From Candidatus Methanosphaera massiliense (GTDB lineage: Archaea > Methanobacteriota > Methanobacteria > Methanobacteriales > Methanobacteriaceae), in the NCBI RefSeq assembly GCF_028890305.1, contig NZ_JARBXM010000002.1:1-64000 (forward strand): DNA of 64,000 nt, in the 5' to 3' direction. A model generated the notes under the pieces. That model was not told where the DNA came from and searched no databases. It saw nothing but the letters and a program-made list of their open reading frames with translations. Shown piece after piece: positions 1 through 8,871 of this stretch. The number at the start of each line of letters is the position of its first letter. Position 1 is the first letter of the stretch. The translations under genes were made by a program, and so were the position numbers.

Positions 1-86
1 ATTTTCTATTATAATTTAATTTTAAAAGATCTGATAATGTTTTCATAAAGATTTTTATTATAAAATTATATGTTTTCTACAAAGCC
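1..86. mobile_element. Right-hand end of an insertion sequence (copy cut by the window edge)
   Basis: These 86 bases are identical to positions 39599-39684, the terminal-inverted-repeat end of the complete insertion sequence at 38482-39684. The end reads TTTCTACAAAGCC at 74-86. The rest of this copy, including its transposase, would lie to the left of the window. The unique flank begins at 87. Confidence 0.9.
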
Positions 87-146
87 ATAAAATTAATAAA
101 AAATAAAAAATAAAACCAACAAATATCAAAATAAAGCTTGAATACT

Positions 147-527
147 ATGGAAAATAAAAATTTGATAATTATCTGTATAACTATTATCATCTGCGTAGTA
201 GCAATATGTGGAACATTAATCTACGTTACAGGAAATCACATAGAAAACCAGACAAACAATACTACAACAAACAACACTACTATAAATACAACAGCAAATA
301 ACACAACAGACAACACAACAAACAGTACTACAACAACCACTAAAAAAACAACATCCCAACATAAAAGCTCAAACAGTGGCAGTTCGGATAGACCAGCTGT
401 AGATTCCTCCGGAATTACACGTGAACAAGCAGATTACTTCGGATACAGATATACAACAGCTCATGGAGGACATTACATTGGCTCAAATGACCATTGGGAC
501 GAACAGGCACAATGTTACCATGATTAA
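147..527 (+). CDS. Small membrane-anchored, Asn/Thr-rich exported protein
   Basis: The ATG at 147 is preferred over an in-frame TTG at 138; neither has a clear ribosome binding site. Residues 4-27 form one strong hydrophobic helix, which is an N-terminal anchor or uncleaved signal. About 50 residues of NNTT-type low-complexity linker follow, full of N-glycosylation sequons. A short C-terminal segment is richer in Tyr, Gly and His (GYRYTTAHGGHYIGS). The architecture matches the products at 642-1208, 40491-40685 and 47221-47607, so they look like a lineage-specific family of surface proteins in which only the design is conserved. No enzymatic motif is visible. It begins only 60 bases from the insertion sequence end, so its promoter could be affected by that insertion. 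Confidence 0.7.
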   Translation: MENKNLIIICITIIICVVAICGTLIYVTGNHIENQTNNTTTNNTTINTTANNTTDNTTNSTTTTTKKTTSQHKSSNSGSSDRPAVDSSGITREQADYFGYRYTTAHGGHYIGSNDHWDEQAQCYHD

Positions 528-641
528 AAACCAACATGACCCCCTCTTTTTTTTAATAATATTAATACTAGAAATGATATTTTATAAAAATAATTACTGA
601 AAAATTAGAATTAAAAAAAAAAAAGATAATAAAAAGGATTT
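528..641. terminator. Convergent terminator region
   Basis: Two genes converge here. A T9 run at 546-554 follows the plus-strand gene. An A12 run near 614-625, read as T on the other strand, lies after the minus-strand gene. Such T tracts are typical archaeal termination signals. No long stem is seen. Confidence 0.5.
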
Positions 642-1208
642 TTAAGCATATCTGGGAGTACATGTCTGTGAACCAGAATAAGTACCAAGATCATAGTATG
701 ATGAGAGTCTGTTACCATCCCCTGGTTCTATTTGTATTTCCGCTACATCAGGATATTTTGGCATAGGTGTGTTATCAGTTATTTTAACTGTACCATCTTG
801 TCCAATAGTTACGGTTTGGAATTCATAACCATCATTTAGTGATTGATCATCTCTAGAATAGAATATTCTTACTTTGATTGTTTTTCCAGCAGCATTAGTT
901 CCAAAGTTTAATGTGGCTGTTTCACCAGTATTTGGATTACCATCCGAATAAAATGTTACTGATGAAGGATATCCTGGACCAATATCAGATGATGAAGTTG
1001 ACTGTGTACTTGAACTACTGGATGAACTTGCAGAATTACCTCCTGAATTTGAGCTACTATTGTTGTTAGTTACTGTTGCCTGTGTAGTGTTCTGGTTTGT
1101 ATTATTATTTTCATCATGGTTGTCAAGTACAATAATTGCTGTTGCTGCTATTATTACAGTACAAATAATTATACAGATACATATTATTAACACTGAATTG
1201 TCCCTCAT
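642..1208 (-). CDS. Membrane-anchored exported protein with Ser/Asn linker and beta-rich C-terminal domain
   Basis: The start is the ATG at 1208, because GGAGGTGA lies just upstream of it; a GTG at 1223 overlaps that site. Residues 4-30 are a hydrophobic anchor (NSVLIICICIIICTVII). A Ser/Asn/Thr-rich linker runs to about residue 80. The last 105 residues are not low-complexity (PSSVTFYSDGNPNTGETATL, KIRIFYSRDD-like strands, Gly and Asp turns) and look like a single Ig-like or beta-sandwich module. The protein is probably exposed outside the membrane. It resembles 147-527 and 47221-47607 in plan. Function is unknown. Confidence 0.75.
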   Translation of the reverse strand: MRDNSVLIICICIIICTVIIAATAIIVLDNHDENNNTNQNTTQATVTNNNSSSNSGGNSASSSSSSSTQSTSSSDIGPGYPSSVTFYSDGNPNTGETATLNFGTNAAGKTIKVRIFYSRDDQSLNDGYEFQTVTIGQDGTVKITDNTPMPKYPDVAEIQIEPGDGNRLSSYYDLGTYSGSQTCTPRYA

Positions 1209-1367
1209 TAATTCACCTCCCACTATAAATTATCGTTAATAGTCCAGATTTAATTATAAGTAATTAGACTAGTTATTATCTAATTATTTGTAAAATATAG
1301 TAGTTATAATTTTTAATTCTAATCTAAAAAAAAATAGTAGGTGTGGTGGTGAGTTTTCATCTTTTTT

Positions 1368-2834
1368 TTAGTAATCCTCTGTTTTTGCTGGTAGTTTTGT
1401 TATTATTAGTGGTAATATGAATAGTACTCCGAATAGTATTAGTTCTACTGTTGTTGTTAGTGTATCTGATGTTAACATGTTAGATATGATTCCTGTTATC
1501 CATATTATAAATACTACTACTGGCAGTATGTATTTTATTAGTGTTATCCATGTTTTTCCTAGTTTTAGGAATGTTGCATTCTTGTTAATATTAGCTAGTA
1601 TGTCATCAATTCCATATATCCAGGCTATGAGTATTATTTCAATGATTACATTTAGAACTACTCCGAAGTTGTTGGCGAATGTGTCAAATATTCCCAGTAG
1701 TGTTGATCCCATGGATGTTCCAAACATTAGTGATATTAGTATTCCTAGTATACATGTTATTGTTACACTTTTTGACCTGTTGAAGTTAAATTTCTCACTT
1801 AATGCTAGTGCTATTGGTTCTATTACTGATATATTTGATGTTAATCCTGCAAATAGTAGACATAAGAAGAATAATGGTCCTATTATATATCCGAATATTC
1901 CCATTGCATTGAAGATTTGTGGAAATACTATGAATGCTAGTCCTGTTCCCTGTGTCACTAGTTGGTCTAGTGGTATGTTATTTGTTGTACTCATAAATCC
2001 TAGTATACTGAATACTCCTATTGCTGTGAATAATTCAAATGAACAATTACTTATTGCTACTATCAGAGCATTTTTTGGTATGTTTGTCTCTTCCGGCAGG
2101 TAGCTTGCATATGCTATACTGATACACATTCCCACACTTAATGAGAACAGTATTTGTCCAAATGCAGATAGCCATATGTTTACATTGGTAAGTGTGCTTG
2201 GCTGTGGTGTTAGCAGTGTCATTATACCAATACTTGCTCCCGGTAGAGTTACTGCGAATAATACTATAATTATCATCATTACAAACAGTAATGGGATAAA
2301 TATCTTATTAAATCGTCCTACTCCATCATTTAGGTTACGATGTGATATAAACCACATTATAAACCATATGATTAGCATTGCTATCATTACATAGACTGCT
2401 ATGTGGAATATTCCTCCCGGATTTGATGCTTCTAGCACTACATTGTTAAAGAATGCATTTGTATCTGTTCCCCAACCCTTAAAGAAGCTTAGAGGTATGT
2501 ATATTGCATCCCAGGCTACTACTGTACAATAGTAGGATAGTATGAGAAATGTTGATGTTAACATAAACCATCCGAAGTATTCATATTTCTTATTTATTTT
2601 TCGAACTATTCTGTTTATTCCTGCCTTGAATGTGTATCCACTTCCATATTCAAAGAATAGTAATGGAATACCCATACATATGATTGAAATTATGTATGGA
2701 ACTAGGAATGCTCCTCCTCCATTAGTATATGCTACGTAAGGATAACGCCATATATTACCTAATCCTACAGCTGATCCAATCATTGCAAGCAGAAAATTTA
2801 GATTACTTGACCATTTTTGTTTATCTGCTGACAT
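1368..2834 (-). CDS. Sodium:neurotransmitter symporter family (NSS) transporter
   Basis: A 488-residue polytopic membrane protein. The N-terminus WSSNLNFLLAMIGSAVGLGNIWRYPY is the signature of TM1 in LeuT-fold NSS proteins, where the unwound helix and its Gly-Leu-Gly-Asn bind sodium and the substrate carboxylate. About eleven to twelve hydrophobic segments follow, the usual number for prokaryotic NSS members. It is expected to import an amino acid with sodium, but the substrate cannot be read from the sequence. GGGAG lies about 12 bases before the ATG. It is a single gene, with a T run (TTTTTTT, minus strand) just after its stop at 1356-1367. Confidence 0.93.
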   Translation of the reverse strand: MSADKQKWSSNLNFLLAMIGSAVGLGNIWRYPYVAYTNGGGAFLVPYIISIICMGIPLLFFEYGSGYTFKAGINRIVRKINKKYEYFGWFMLTSTFLILSYYCTVVAWDAIYIPLSFFKGWGTDTNAFFNNVVLEASNPGGIFHIAVYVMIAMLIIWFIMWFISHRNLNDGVGRFNKIFIPLLFVMMIIIVLFAVTLPGASIGIMTLLTPQPSTLTNVNIWLSAFGQILFSLSVGMCISIAYASYLPEETNIPKNALIVAISNCSFELFTAIGVFSILGFMSTTNNIPLDQLVTQGTGLAFIVFPQIFNAMGIFGYIIGPLFFLCLLFAGLTSNISVIEPIALALSEKFNFNRSKSVTITCILGILISLMFGTSMGSTLLGIFDTFANNFGVVLNVIIEIILIAWIYGIDDILANINKNATFLKLGKTWITLIKYILPVVVFIIWITGIISNMLTSDTLTTTVELILFGVLFILPLIITKLPAKTEDY

Positions 2835-3321
2835 AAAAAAATAATAATCTCCCTTTTTTAGTATATTTTATAATAAATCATGAAAAATTTAGAAAAAATA
2901 TGTGAAAAAATATATTAGTTAATAGTTATATTTTGTTAAAACTAGATAATATAATTATACATGAATCTTCCATATATGAATAACCGAATATGAAACATTG
3001 CTGTGATATTGAAGTTATTAAAAGTAAAATATTGAATTATCATATTTAATCAAGATTATTATTAATATTTCTTTTAATGTATCTTTAAAATAATTCACCT
3101 ATTTTTAATCATTAAATTATTATTAAAGCTGTCACAAACTAGTATTATGGTAATGTTTTCCTGTTTTTTCTTTTTTTTAAAAAAGATAAGTCTGTAGTAT
3201 TCTTTTTATTAAATCTATTTTTATGGAAATTTTCCAGATAACCTTCTTTAAATATTATATTAAAAAAGGATTAATTGGTAAATATTAATAATAATATAAA
3301 TTCTATTAGAAGATGATATAA
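2835..3321. other. Divergent intergenic region, no gene seen
   Basis: This lies between divergently transcribed genes and must hold both promoters. It is almost pure A/T, with several TATA-like stretches (for example 3247-3260) but no convincing palindrome, RNA gene or ORF. Confidence 0.4.
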
Positions 3322-3801
3322 TTGAAACACCATGAAGATAAGACAAATGTTATGAGGTTATTAGAGCAGAGAAATATTCCATATAAAAGTCATTATTATA
3401 AGGATAGTGGATTAATAAGTGGAGTTGATGTAATTAATTATCTGCATGAAAACCCTAATAGTGCATATAAAACACTAGTAACAAGAAGTAAGACTGATGA
3501 AAATTACGTTTTTTTAGTACCTGTGAGTAAAGAATTAGATTTAAAATTAGCAGCAGAGGCTGTTGGTGAAAAGAAGATAAAAATGGTGAAATCAAAGGAA
3601 TTATTATCATTAACAGGGTATACTCATGGTGGATGTTCTCCAATAGGAATGAAACACACTTATCCAACTATTATAGATGATAGTTCTAAGCAGTTTGAAA
3701 CAATATATTTTAGTGGTGGAAAGATTGGTTATCAAGTAGAACTTAGATTAGAGGATCTTAGAAAGATTATTAATTTCAAGTTAAAACATATAACTAAATA
3801 A
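3322..3801 (+). CDS. ybaK: YbaK/EbsC-type Cys-tRNA(Pro) deacylase
   Basis: A 159-residue protein of the YbaK/ProX editing family, which hydrolyses misacylated Cys-tRNA(Pro) in trans. Family marks are KTNVMRLLEQ near the start, the NPNSAYKTLVTR segment (residues 45-56) with the conserved Lys, and GGCSPIGMK (residues 100-108). The length is typical. The start is TTG at 3322, giving the usual short lead before KTNVMRLL; the next ATG at 3352 would remove it. Only a weak AGATGAT site precedes the TTG. It stands alone, with T-rich sequence downstream. Confidence 0.88.
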   Translation: MKHHEDKTNVMRLLEQRNIPYKSHYYKDSGLISGVDVINYLHENPNSAYKTLVTRSKTDENYVFLVPVSKELDLKLAAEAVGEKKIKMVKSKELLSLTGYTHGGCSPIGMKHTYPTIIDDSSKQFETIYFSGGKIGYQVELRLEDLRKIINFKLKHITK

Positions 3802-3944
3802 AAAAATTTTATCTTATGCTCATTTTGTATTTTGTTTTTTTTTATTCCTTCTTTTATTGTAGGGTATATTTATTGGAATATCTAAAAATTAGTGATAAAT
3901 ATAAATAAAAAAAAGGGAGGTGTTGAAAGAATAATTCTCTATTT

Positions 3945-4685
3945 TTATTGTAATACAAAACCACCGTTAGGTGAGATTACCTGACCCGTGAGGTAAGGTG
4001 CTTGTAAAATATATTCCAGTGCTCCTGCTATATCAGAAACATCACCTATACGACCTATAGGTATTGTTGCTGCAAGTGCATTTAATTCATCCTGGTTTAC
4101 TCCACGAAGCATGTCAGTCATAATCATTCCAGGTGCAATTGCATTTACACGTACTTTACGTCCTGCAAATTCTAGTGCTAATGCCCGTACTAATCCTATT
4201 ACTCCTGTTTTTGCTGCACAGTAATCAGCCTGATTTATTACTCCTGTCATACCTCCTACTGATGCTGTACATACTATTGCTGTTTCACGATCTACCATGT
4301 ATGGTAATGTTAAGTGACACATGTGCATCATACTTACGAGGTTTGTGTTTATTACTCTTTCATAATCTTCTGGTTGTAAATCTATGAAATTACAGTTGTT
4401 TGTTATTCCTGCATTGTTAACTAGTGCATCTATTTTATCTCCAAATGTATCTACTACTGTTTCCACTAGTTTTTTACAGTCTTCGAATTTACTTACATCT
4501 GCTTGTATTGCTATTCCTTCTACTCCATATTTTGTTTTGATTTCTTCTATTATCTCTTCTGTTTTTTCTTTGGATGAATCACTTCTGTAGTTGATTGCTA
4601 CATTATAGCCCAGTTCTCCTAATTTGAGAGCCATTGCTTTTCCTATTCCTCTTGATCCACCGGTTATTATTGCATTTTTTGACAT
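3945..4685 (-). CDS. Short-chain dehydrogenase/reductase, FabG-like
   Basis: A classical 246-residue SDR. It has the Rossmann motif GGSRGIGK at residues 8-15, NNAGIT near 90-95, catalytic Ser in TASVGG and the YCAAK catalytic Tyr/Lys pair near 155-159, and a C-terminal PNGGFVLQ instead of the commoner VDGG. The best match by motif is the 3-oxoacyl-ACP reductase group, but archaea without fatty acid synthesis use such enzymes on other carbonyls, so the substrate is open. AGAGGAAAT precedes the ATG. The SDR at 25724-26494 is only distantly similar. Confidence 0.88.
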   Translation of the reverse strand: MSKNAIITGGSRGIGKAMALKLGELGYNVAINYRSDSSKEKTEEIIEEIKTKYGVEGIAIQADVSKFEDCKKLVETVVDTFGDKIDALVNNAGITNNCNFIDLQPEDYERVINTNLVSMMHMCHLTLPYMVDRETAIVCTASVGGMTGVINQADYCAAKTGVIGLVRALALEFAGRKVRVNAIAPGMIMTDMLRGVNQDELNALAATIPIGRIGDVSDIAGALEYILQAPYLTGQVISPNGGFVLQ

Positions 4686-5367
4686 TTTTTATTTCCTCTT
4701 AAATAGTGTTTTACTACACTTCAATATTTAGTTTTATTGTTATTATACTTTTTGATAATTTATTATGATTAATCATTATAGAAATATCAGAGTATATCTT
4801 AAAAAAGATAATTAATAAGATAATAACAGAGAACAGGCCATGAATCAAAAAAAGAAAACACTATAAACAAAAAAGAGAAATAAACTAAAATAAAATTCAA
4901 TAAATACAAAAAATATAGAGAATAAAAAAAATATAACACCATATTAAAAAAGAATAATATAAAAAAAGTATTATGAATTATTAATTATTTATACAGAAAA
5001 TAATTAGTCTTTGATTAATTGATTTTTAAGTTTAAGCATACTTTTTTATTTCAAAAAGTCTTTTTAACTTATATTAAAGCATATCATTTCGAAAGTATTA
5101 CTTAAAATCATTTCATAATACTTAAATCTATTTCTATTTCTATAACCTACTCTTATTAATTTTAAAGTATAAAAGAAGTCTGTCTGAATTTTGCCAGGTG
5201 ATTCAAGTCATATCTTATCTTTTAATAATAATTCATGATTATGTTTAAGTATGAAATTTACATCATTTTAATAGGGCTATAATTATAGTGTCTATATAAA
5301 AAAGATAAAATAGTAAAAAAAGAAGATTATTTTTTAAAAAAATAATAATAATAATAATAGTAAAAAA
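4686..5367. other. Intergenic region with one inverted repeat
   Basis: About 680 bases without a credible ORF. One inverted repeat is visible: AAGTATTA at 5093-5100 and TAATACTT at 5116-5123, separated by 15 bases. Simple repeats of AAT occur at 5341-5357. Nothing else is recognisable. Confidence 0.4.
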
Positions 5368-5970
5368 TTATACACTACTATTATTTGTCTCTTCTGGTGG
5401 TTGTACTTCGTTAGCAAATGCTCCTCCACTGATTACTCCAGTATATGCATTTATCTCATATTCACCTACTGTTTCACCATGATATACTATTACATATAAA
5501 TAGCATATATTATCACCAGATCCTATTGTTGAATGGTATACTGCTGTTGCACCATCATAGTCACCGCCACGTAGAGAATTTTCTGCTATTTGTTTTGCTT
5601 TTGCTTTAGATATGAGTTTATTATTTGGTGTGCTGTTATTTGCATTGTTTATCACTGGCTTATTTGCATTGTTTTGATTATTAGTGTTTACCGTTGTTGG
5701 CTGTGATTGACTGTTAGGATTACTACTAGTTGATACTGCCTGAGCACTGCTACTGTTTGATGATGGATTCTGGGAATTTCCACTAGTTGCAACTGTATCA
5801 TTAGCTACTCCTTCTTCACCAGATGATAACAGATCTATTGTATTTGTTGAACCATCATTAACTGAAGCTAATGGATTAAATAATTTTCCAGCATCGTTAA
5901 TATTATATGTTGCAGCTACCACTCCTATTAGTGCTACAATTAATATTGCTAATACTACTTTTTTATCCAA
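5368..5970 (-). CDS. Exported protein with Asn/Ser linker and C-terminal PepSY-like domain
   Basis: The start codon is TTG at 5970, seven bases after GGGGTGA. Residues 2-20 are a signal or anchor helix (KKVVLAILIVALIGVVAA). A low-complexity Ser/Asn/Gln linker follows, to about residue 120. The C-terminal 75 residues (KLISKAKAKQIAENSL, then YLYVIVYHGETVGEYEINA and TGVISGG) fit a PepSY/YpeB-type domain, which often inhibits peptidases or acts as a periplasmic binding module. It belongs to the same style of surface protein as its neighbours. Placement outside the cell is inferred from the leader. Confidence 0.75.
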   Translation of the reverse strand: MDKKVVLAILIVALIGVVAATYNINDAGKLFNPLASVNDGSTNTIDLLSSGEEGVANDTVATSGNSQNPSSNSSSAQAVSTSSNPNSQSQPTTVNTNNQNNANKPVINNANNSTPNNKLISKAKAKQIAENSLRGGDYDGATAVYHSTIGSGDNICYLYVIVYHGETVGEYEINAYTGVISGGAFANEVQPPEETNNSSV

Positions 5971-6380
5971 TATTTTTCACCCCAATTTATTTTAGTTTGT
6001 ATAGTATACTTTTAATCTCTTTACATATATATTTTATTGAATAACAGATTCAGAAACGAAAAATCAAGATTATTAGAATTTTTATAAAGTTAAATCTATC
6101 ATAGTAACTTATATGCTGTTATCTTTTAGTGTTAGTTACAGTTTATATTCCTCTGATTAATTTATGTATTTCTTATTTTATGATTCTACTATACAATAAG
6201 TACACTTCTTATATGATAATATTAATCCATAATTATGTAGTTTTTTCATTATATAATTATTATTATATAACTAATTTCTTTTTTGTATATAAAACTATAC
6301 TGTATACTCAAAAATAACTTAAAATATGAAACTAAATATAATAAGTTAAAAGTAATACAATAAGAAGAGGTATTTATTTA

Positions 6381-6440
6381 ATGAGTAATAATAACAATAG
6401 AAAAATTAAAAGGGTCAACAAAAATTACAGAGCAGATTAA
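6381..6440 (+). CDS. Possible 19-residue peptide (leader peptide or chance ORF)
   Basis: An ATG preceded by AAGAGGT at about ten bases opens 19 codons rich in Asn, Arg and Lys (MSNNNNRKIKRVNKNYRAD). The spacing and ribosome binding site resemble real starts in this genome. It lies about 730 bases before the nitrogenase-like operon, too far for ordinary attenuation. It may be a decayed gene start. Confidence 0.22.
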   Translation: MSNNNNRKIKRVNKNYRAD

Positions 6441-6613
6441 GACTAAAAACAATACATCAGTACACAAGAATTCCGAAATTTTTTCATTACTATAGACACC
6501 TAACCTTTAAATAGTAGGTAATACTAACATTGTAGTAAGATAACTTTGTTATGTTTGTTATCTTTTAAAAAAAATGTAGGATGAAATATATTTAACTCGT
6601 CAAAATTAGTTAC

Positions 6614-6637
6614 ATAGCTAAGTAATATCTTAGCTAT
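6614..6637. ncRNA. Perfect 9-bp hairpin, possible structured RNA element
   Basis: ATAGCTAAG at 6614-6622 pairs perfectly with CTTAGCTAT at 6629-6637 across a six-base loop. Only 17 bases later a second perfect hairpin follows (TTCTTGT 6655-6661 with ACAAGAA 6667-6673). Two adjacent perfect stems with more G and C than the surroundings suggest a structured transcript or leader. The orientation is unknown. Confidence 0.35.
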
Positions 6638-6987
6638 ATAAGTACTAGTAACACTTCTTGTCCTCAACAAGAATAATAATCTTTGAGAATACTATTTTTT
6701 GACAGCCTTTGACTAATTAAAATTATATCTTACGATGATAATCTTTACAGTTAAATGCTGTAAATTATTTAATTTGAATGGGATACTTTGTATGTATTAT
6801 GAAAGATTCATGGTATATGCGTTGTATTTTTTGATTCTGATTTGACATGATACTTTCATCGTGTTTAATAAAAAGTATAACTTTTTAGCAGTATCATGTA
6901 TTATTGGATAATGTTTGTAGTTTAAGTTAAATAATTTGTATTTATTAGAAATTTAGGTAGGAATGTTTTATTAAATTATATTCTTAC

Positions 6988-7000
6988 TTAACATTGTTAA
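6988..7000. promoter_or_regulatory. Palindromic operator-like site, distal copy
   Basis: TTAACATTGTTAA is a near-perfect palindrome. The 12-base core TAACATTGTTAA recurs exactly at 7063-7074, 74 bases downstream, and a looser version (TACTAACATTGTAGTA) lies at 6522-6537. Repetition upstream of a single operon suggests a regulator binding site. It is not the GGAA-N6-TTCC type bound by NrpR. Confidence 0.5.
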
Positions 7001-7055
7001 TTAAATTTAATCAAACCATTATTAATATACCATATTCATAAAATATTAAACAATA

Positions 7056-7074
7056 TTTAATATAACATTGTTAA
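7056..7074 (+). promoter_or_regulatory. Probable TATA box overlapped by the proximal palindrome
   Basis: TTTAATATA at 7056-7064 is a good archaeal TATA box about 100 bases before the first nitrogenase-like gene. The second exact copy of TAACATTGTTAA (7063-7074) overlaps its end, so a bound regulator would block TBP or RNA polymerase. This is inference from position. Confidence 0.45.
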
Positions 7075-7167
7075 CTTAAATAATATACCAAATACAACAA
7101 CAATTTAATAAAAAAAAGATTATGATCAAAAAAACATAAACACAATATCAATAAGGAGATTGAATAT

Positions 7168-8853
7168 ATGAGTCCAAAAGGAGATCATAAAAAAAATCAC
7201 CCACATAAAACAGAACAAGGAACCTACAAAATAGGAAAATGTAAAAGAAGAAAAATAAAAGAAATACTAGGAATCGACCTAGAAAACAAACCGGAAGTAC
7301 AGGACATAAACCTCAACACAATAACAAGCCCCAACAGAGAACAAAGAGCACACGGAACCAACATATACTATGGAAAAGCATCAAAACTACTGGATGACGC
7401 TGTAAACTCAAACATACAGATACAAGAAAGAAAATTCCAACAATCAGGAGGATGTGTACTAAACTTCTATCTAGCAGTGAGAATAAGCACAATAAGAGAT
7501 GCAGTAGTAATATACAACGCACCAGTAGGATGTTCCGCCTCAGCACTAGGATACAGAGAACTATTCAGAGGAGTACCAGAAGAATTAGGAAGACCCCACA
7601 GCTACAAACTAAACTGGATGACAACAAACCTTCAACAAAATGATGTAATCTACGGAGCAGGAGAAAAACTAAGAAAAACAATACTTGAAGCAGAGGAAAG
7701 ATACCATCCGAAAGCAATATTCATACTAACCTCATGTACAACAGGAATCATAGGAGAAGACATAGAAGGTACAGTAGAAGACGTACAACCAGAAGTAGAA
7801 GCTACAATAGTACCAGTACACTGTGAAGGAGTAAGAAGCAGACTGGTACAAACAGGATACGATGCATTCTGGCACGCAGTACTAAAATACCTAGTAAAAA
7901 AACCAGAGAAAAAACAAAAAGACCTGGTAAACGTGGCAAGTATGCTATCATATACATGGCAAGACAGACTAGAAATAAAAAGACTACTAGGAAAACTAGG
8001 ATTAAGAGTAAACTTCATACCAGAATTTGCAACAGTAGAACAATTCGAAAGACTAGGAGAAGCAGCTGTAACAGCACCAATATGTCCGACATACACAGAC
8101 TACCTTTCACGAGGATTAGAACAAAAATTCGGAGTACCATACTTTTTATATCCAGTGCCAACAGGATTTAAAAACACTGATGAATGGCTAAGACAAATAG
8201 GAAAATACACAGACAAAGAAGAAGAAGAAGTAGAAGAACTAATCAAAGAAGAACATGCAAAATGGGAACCAAAACTAAATGCAATCAAACAACAATTCAT
8301 AAAAATATCCAATGAACGTAAAAATGGAGAAAAAATAAAAGTACTAGGAGCACTAGGACAAGGAAGACTAGTATCACAAATGCCATATTTCGATGAATTA
8401 GGCCTGGAAGCACCAGCAGCAATGGCACAGGACTTTGATGAACTACTAATAGATGAATTAGCAGATATCATTGAAAGAAAAGGTGACTTTGACATAATGG
8501 TTAATACATTCCAAGCAGCAGAGCAAGCAAATGTAACATCAAATATAAAACCAGATTTAACATTAACTTGTCCATTCCAAGGAGGAAGCTGGAAAAGAGA
8601 TACACAAGTAACAAGAATTCACTCATTACGAGGAGATCCGGCACCAGAAAGTGCTCAGTCAGCATATTCCGGAGCAGTAGCATATGGAGAATTTTTATTA
8701 CGTGCATTTATCAATAAAGCATATCAGAAAACATTATCTGAAAAAACAGAGCCAGCATATAAAGACTGGTGGTATGAACAAGAAGATCCATTATACTTTG
8801 TTGAAAACAGAGATAATACTAAAAACAATGAAGAAGAAGTATATGGTAAATAA
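7168..8853 (+). CDS. Nitrogenase-like reductase, NifD-type subunit
   Basis: A 561-residue NifD/NifE superfamily protein with AAGGAGA before the ATG. P-cluster-type cysteines are Cys96 (SGGC), Cys122 (APVGC) and Cys190 (TSCTTGIIGEDIE), equivalent to NifD Cys62, Cys88 and Cys154. Both active-site cofactor ligands are present: Cys306 (PICPTYTDYLSR) for Cys275 and His485 (RIHSLRGD) for His442. Val104 and Arg130 fall at NifD Val70 and Arg96. In the VPVHCEG block, NifD His195 aligns with Tyr231 and Gln191 with Val227, so dinitrogen reduction is doubtful. A 55-residue, Lys/His-rich N-terminal extension is unusual. K, H and B partners follow. The closest described idea is a group IV nitrogenase-like enzyme such as methylthio-alkane reductase (MarD). 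The alignment is from memory. Confidence 0.85.
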   Translation: MSPKGDHKKNHPHKTEQGTYKIGKCKRRKIKEILGIDLENKPEVQDINLNTITSPNREQRAHGTNIYYGKASKLLDDAVNSNIQIQERKFQQSGGCVLNFYLAVRISTIRDAVVIYNAPVGCSASALGYRELFRGVPEELGRPHSYKLNWMTTNLQQNDVIYGAGEKLRKTILEAEERYHPKAIFILTSCTTGIIGEDIEGTVEDVQPEVEATIVPVHCEGVRSRLVQTGYDAFWHAVLKYLVKKPEKKQKDLVNVASMLSYTWQDRLEIKRLLGKLGLRVNFIPEFATVEQFERLGEAAVTAPICPTYTDYLSRGLEQKFGVPYFLYPVPTGFKNTDEWLRQIGKYTDKEEEEVEELIKEEHAKWEPKLNAIKQQFIKISNERKNGEKIKVLGALGQGRLVSQMPYFDELGLEAPAAMAQDFDELLIDELADIIERKGDFDIMVNTFQAAEQANVTSNIKPDLTLTCPFQGGSWKRDTQVTRIHSLRGDPAPESAQSAYSGAVAYGEFLLRAFINKAYQKTLSEKTEPAYKDWWYEQEDPLYFVENRDNTKNNEEEVYGK

Positions 8854-8871
8854 GCAAGAGGAGCTGTTAAA

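Larger units (their letters stand above)
5971..7167. other. Long structured intergenic region upstream of the nitrogenase-like operon
   Basis: Nearly 1.2 kb without a good gene. The first part is the promoter of the PepSY gene and AT-rich filler. From 6381 there is a tiny ORF with a ribosome binding site, then a stem (6537-6544 with 6557-6564), two perfect hairpins at 6614-6637 and 6655-6673, and two identical TAACATTGTTAA palindromes near the operon. A 62-codon hydrophobic ORF at 6129-6317 looks spurious. Confidence 0.55.

Noticed and set aside
1417-2103. 228-codon plus-strand ORF
   Set aside because: It lies antisense within the sodium symporter gene, has no ribosome binding site and is Ser/Ile-rich as expected of a shadow frame.
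6129-6317. 62-codon hydrophobic ORF
   Set aside because: No ribosome binding site; composition follows from the AT-rich sequence (Tyr, Ile, Phe only).
7650-8096. 148-codon minus-strand ORF
   Set aside because: Antisense to the nitrogenase-like D gene, with no start signals.
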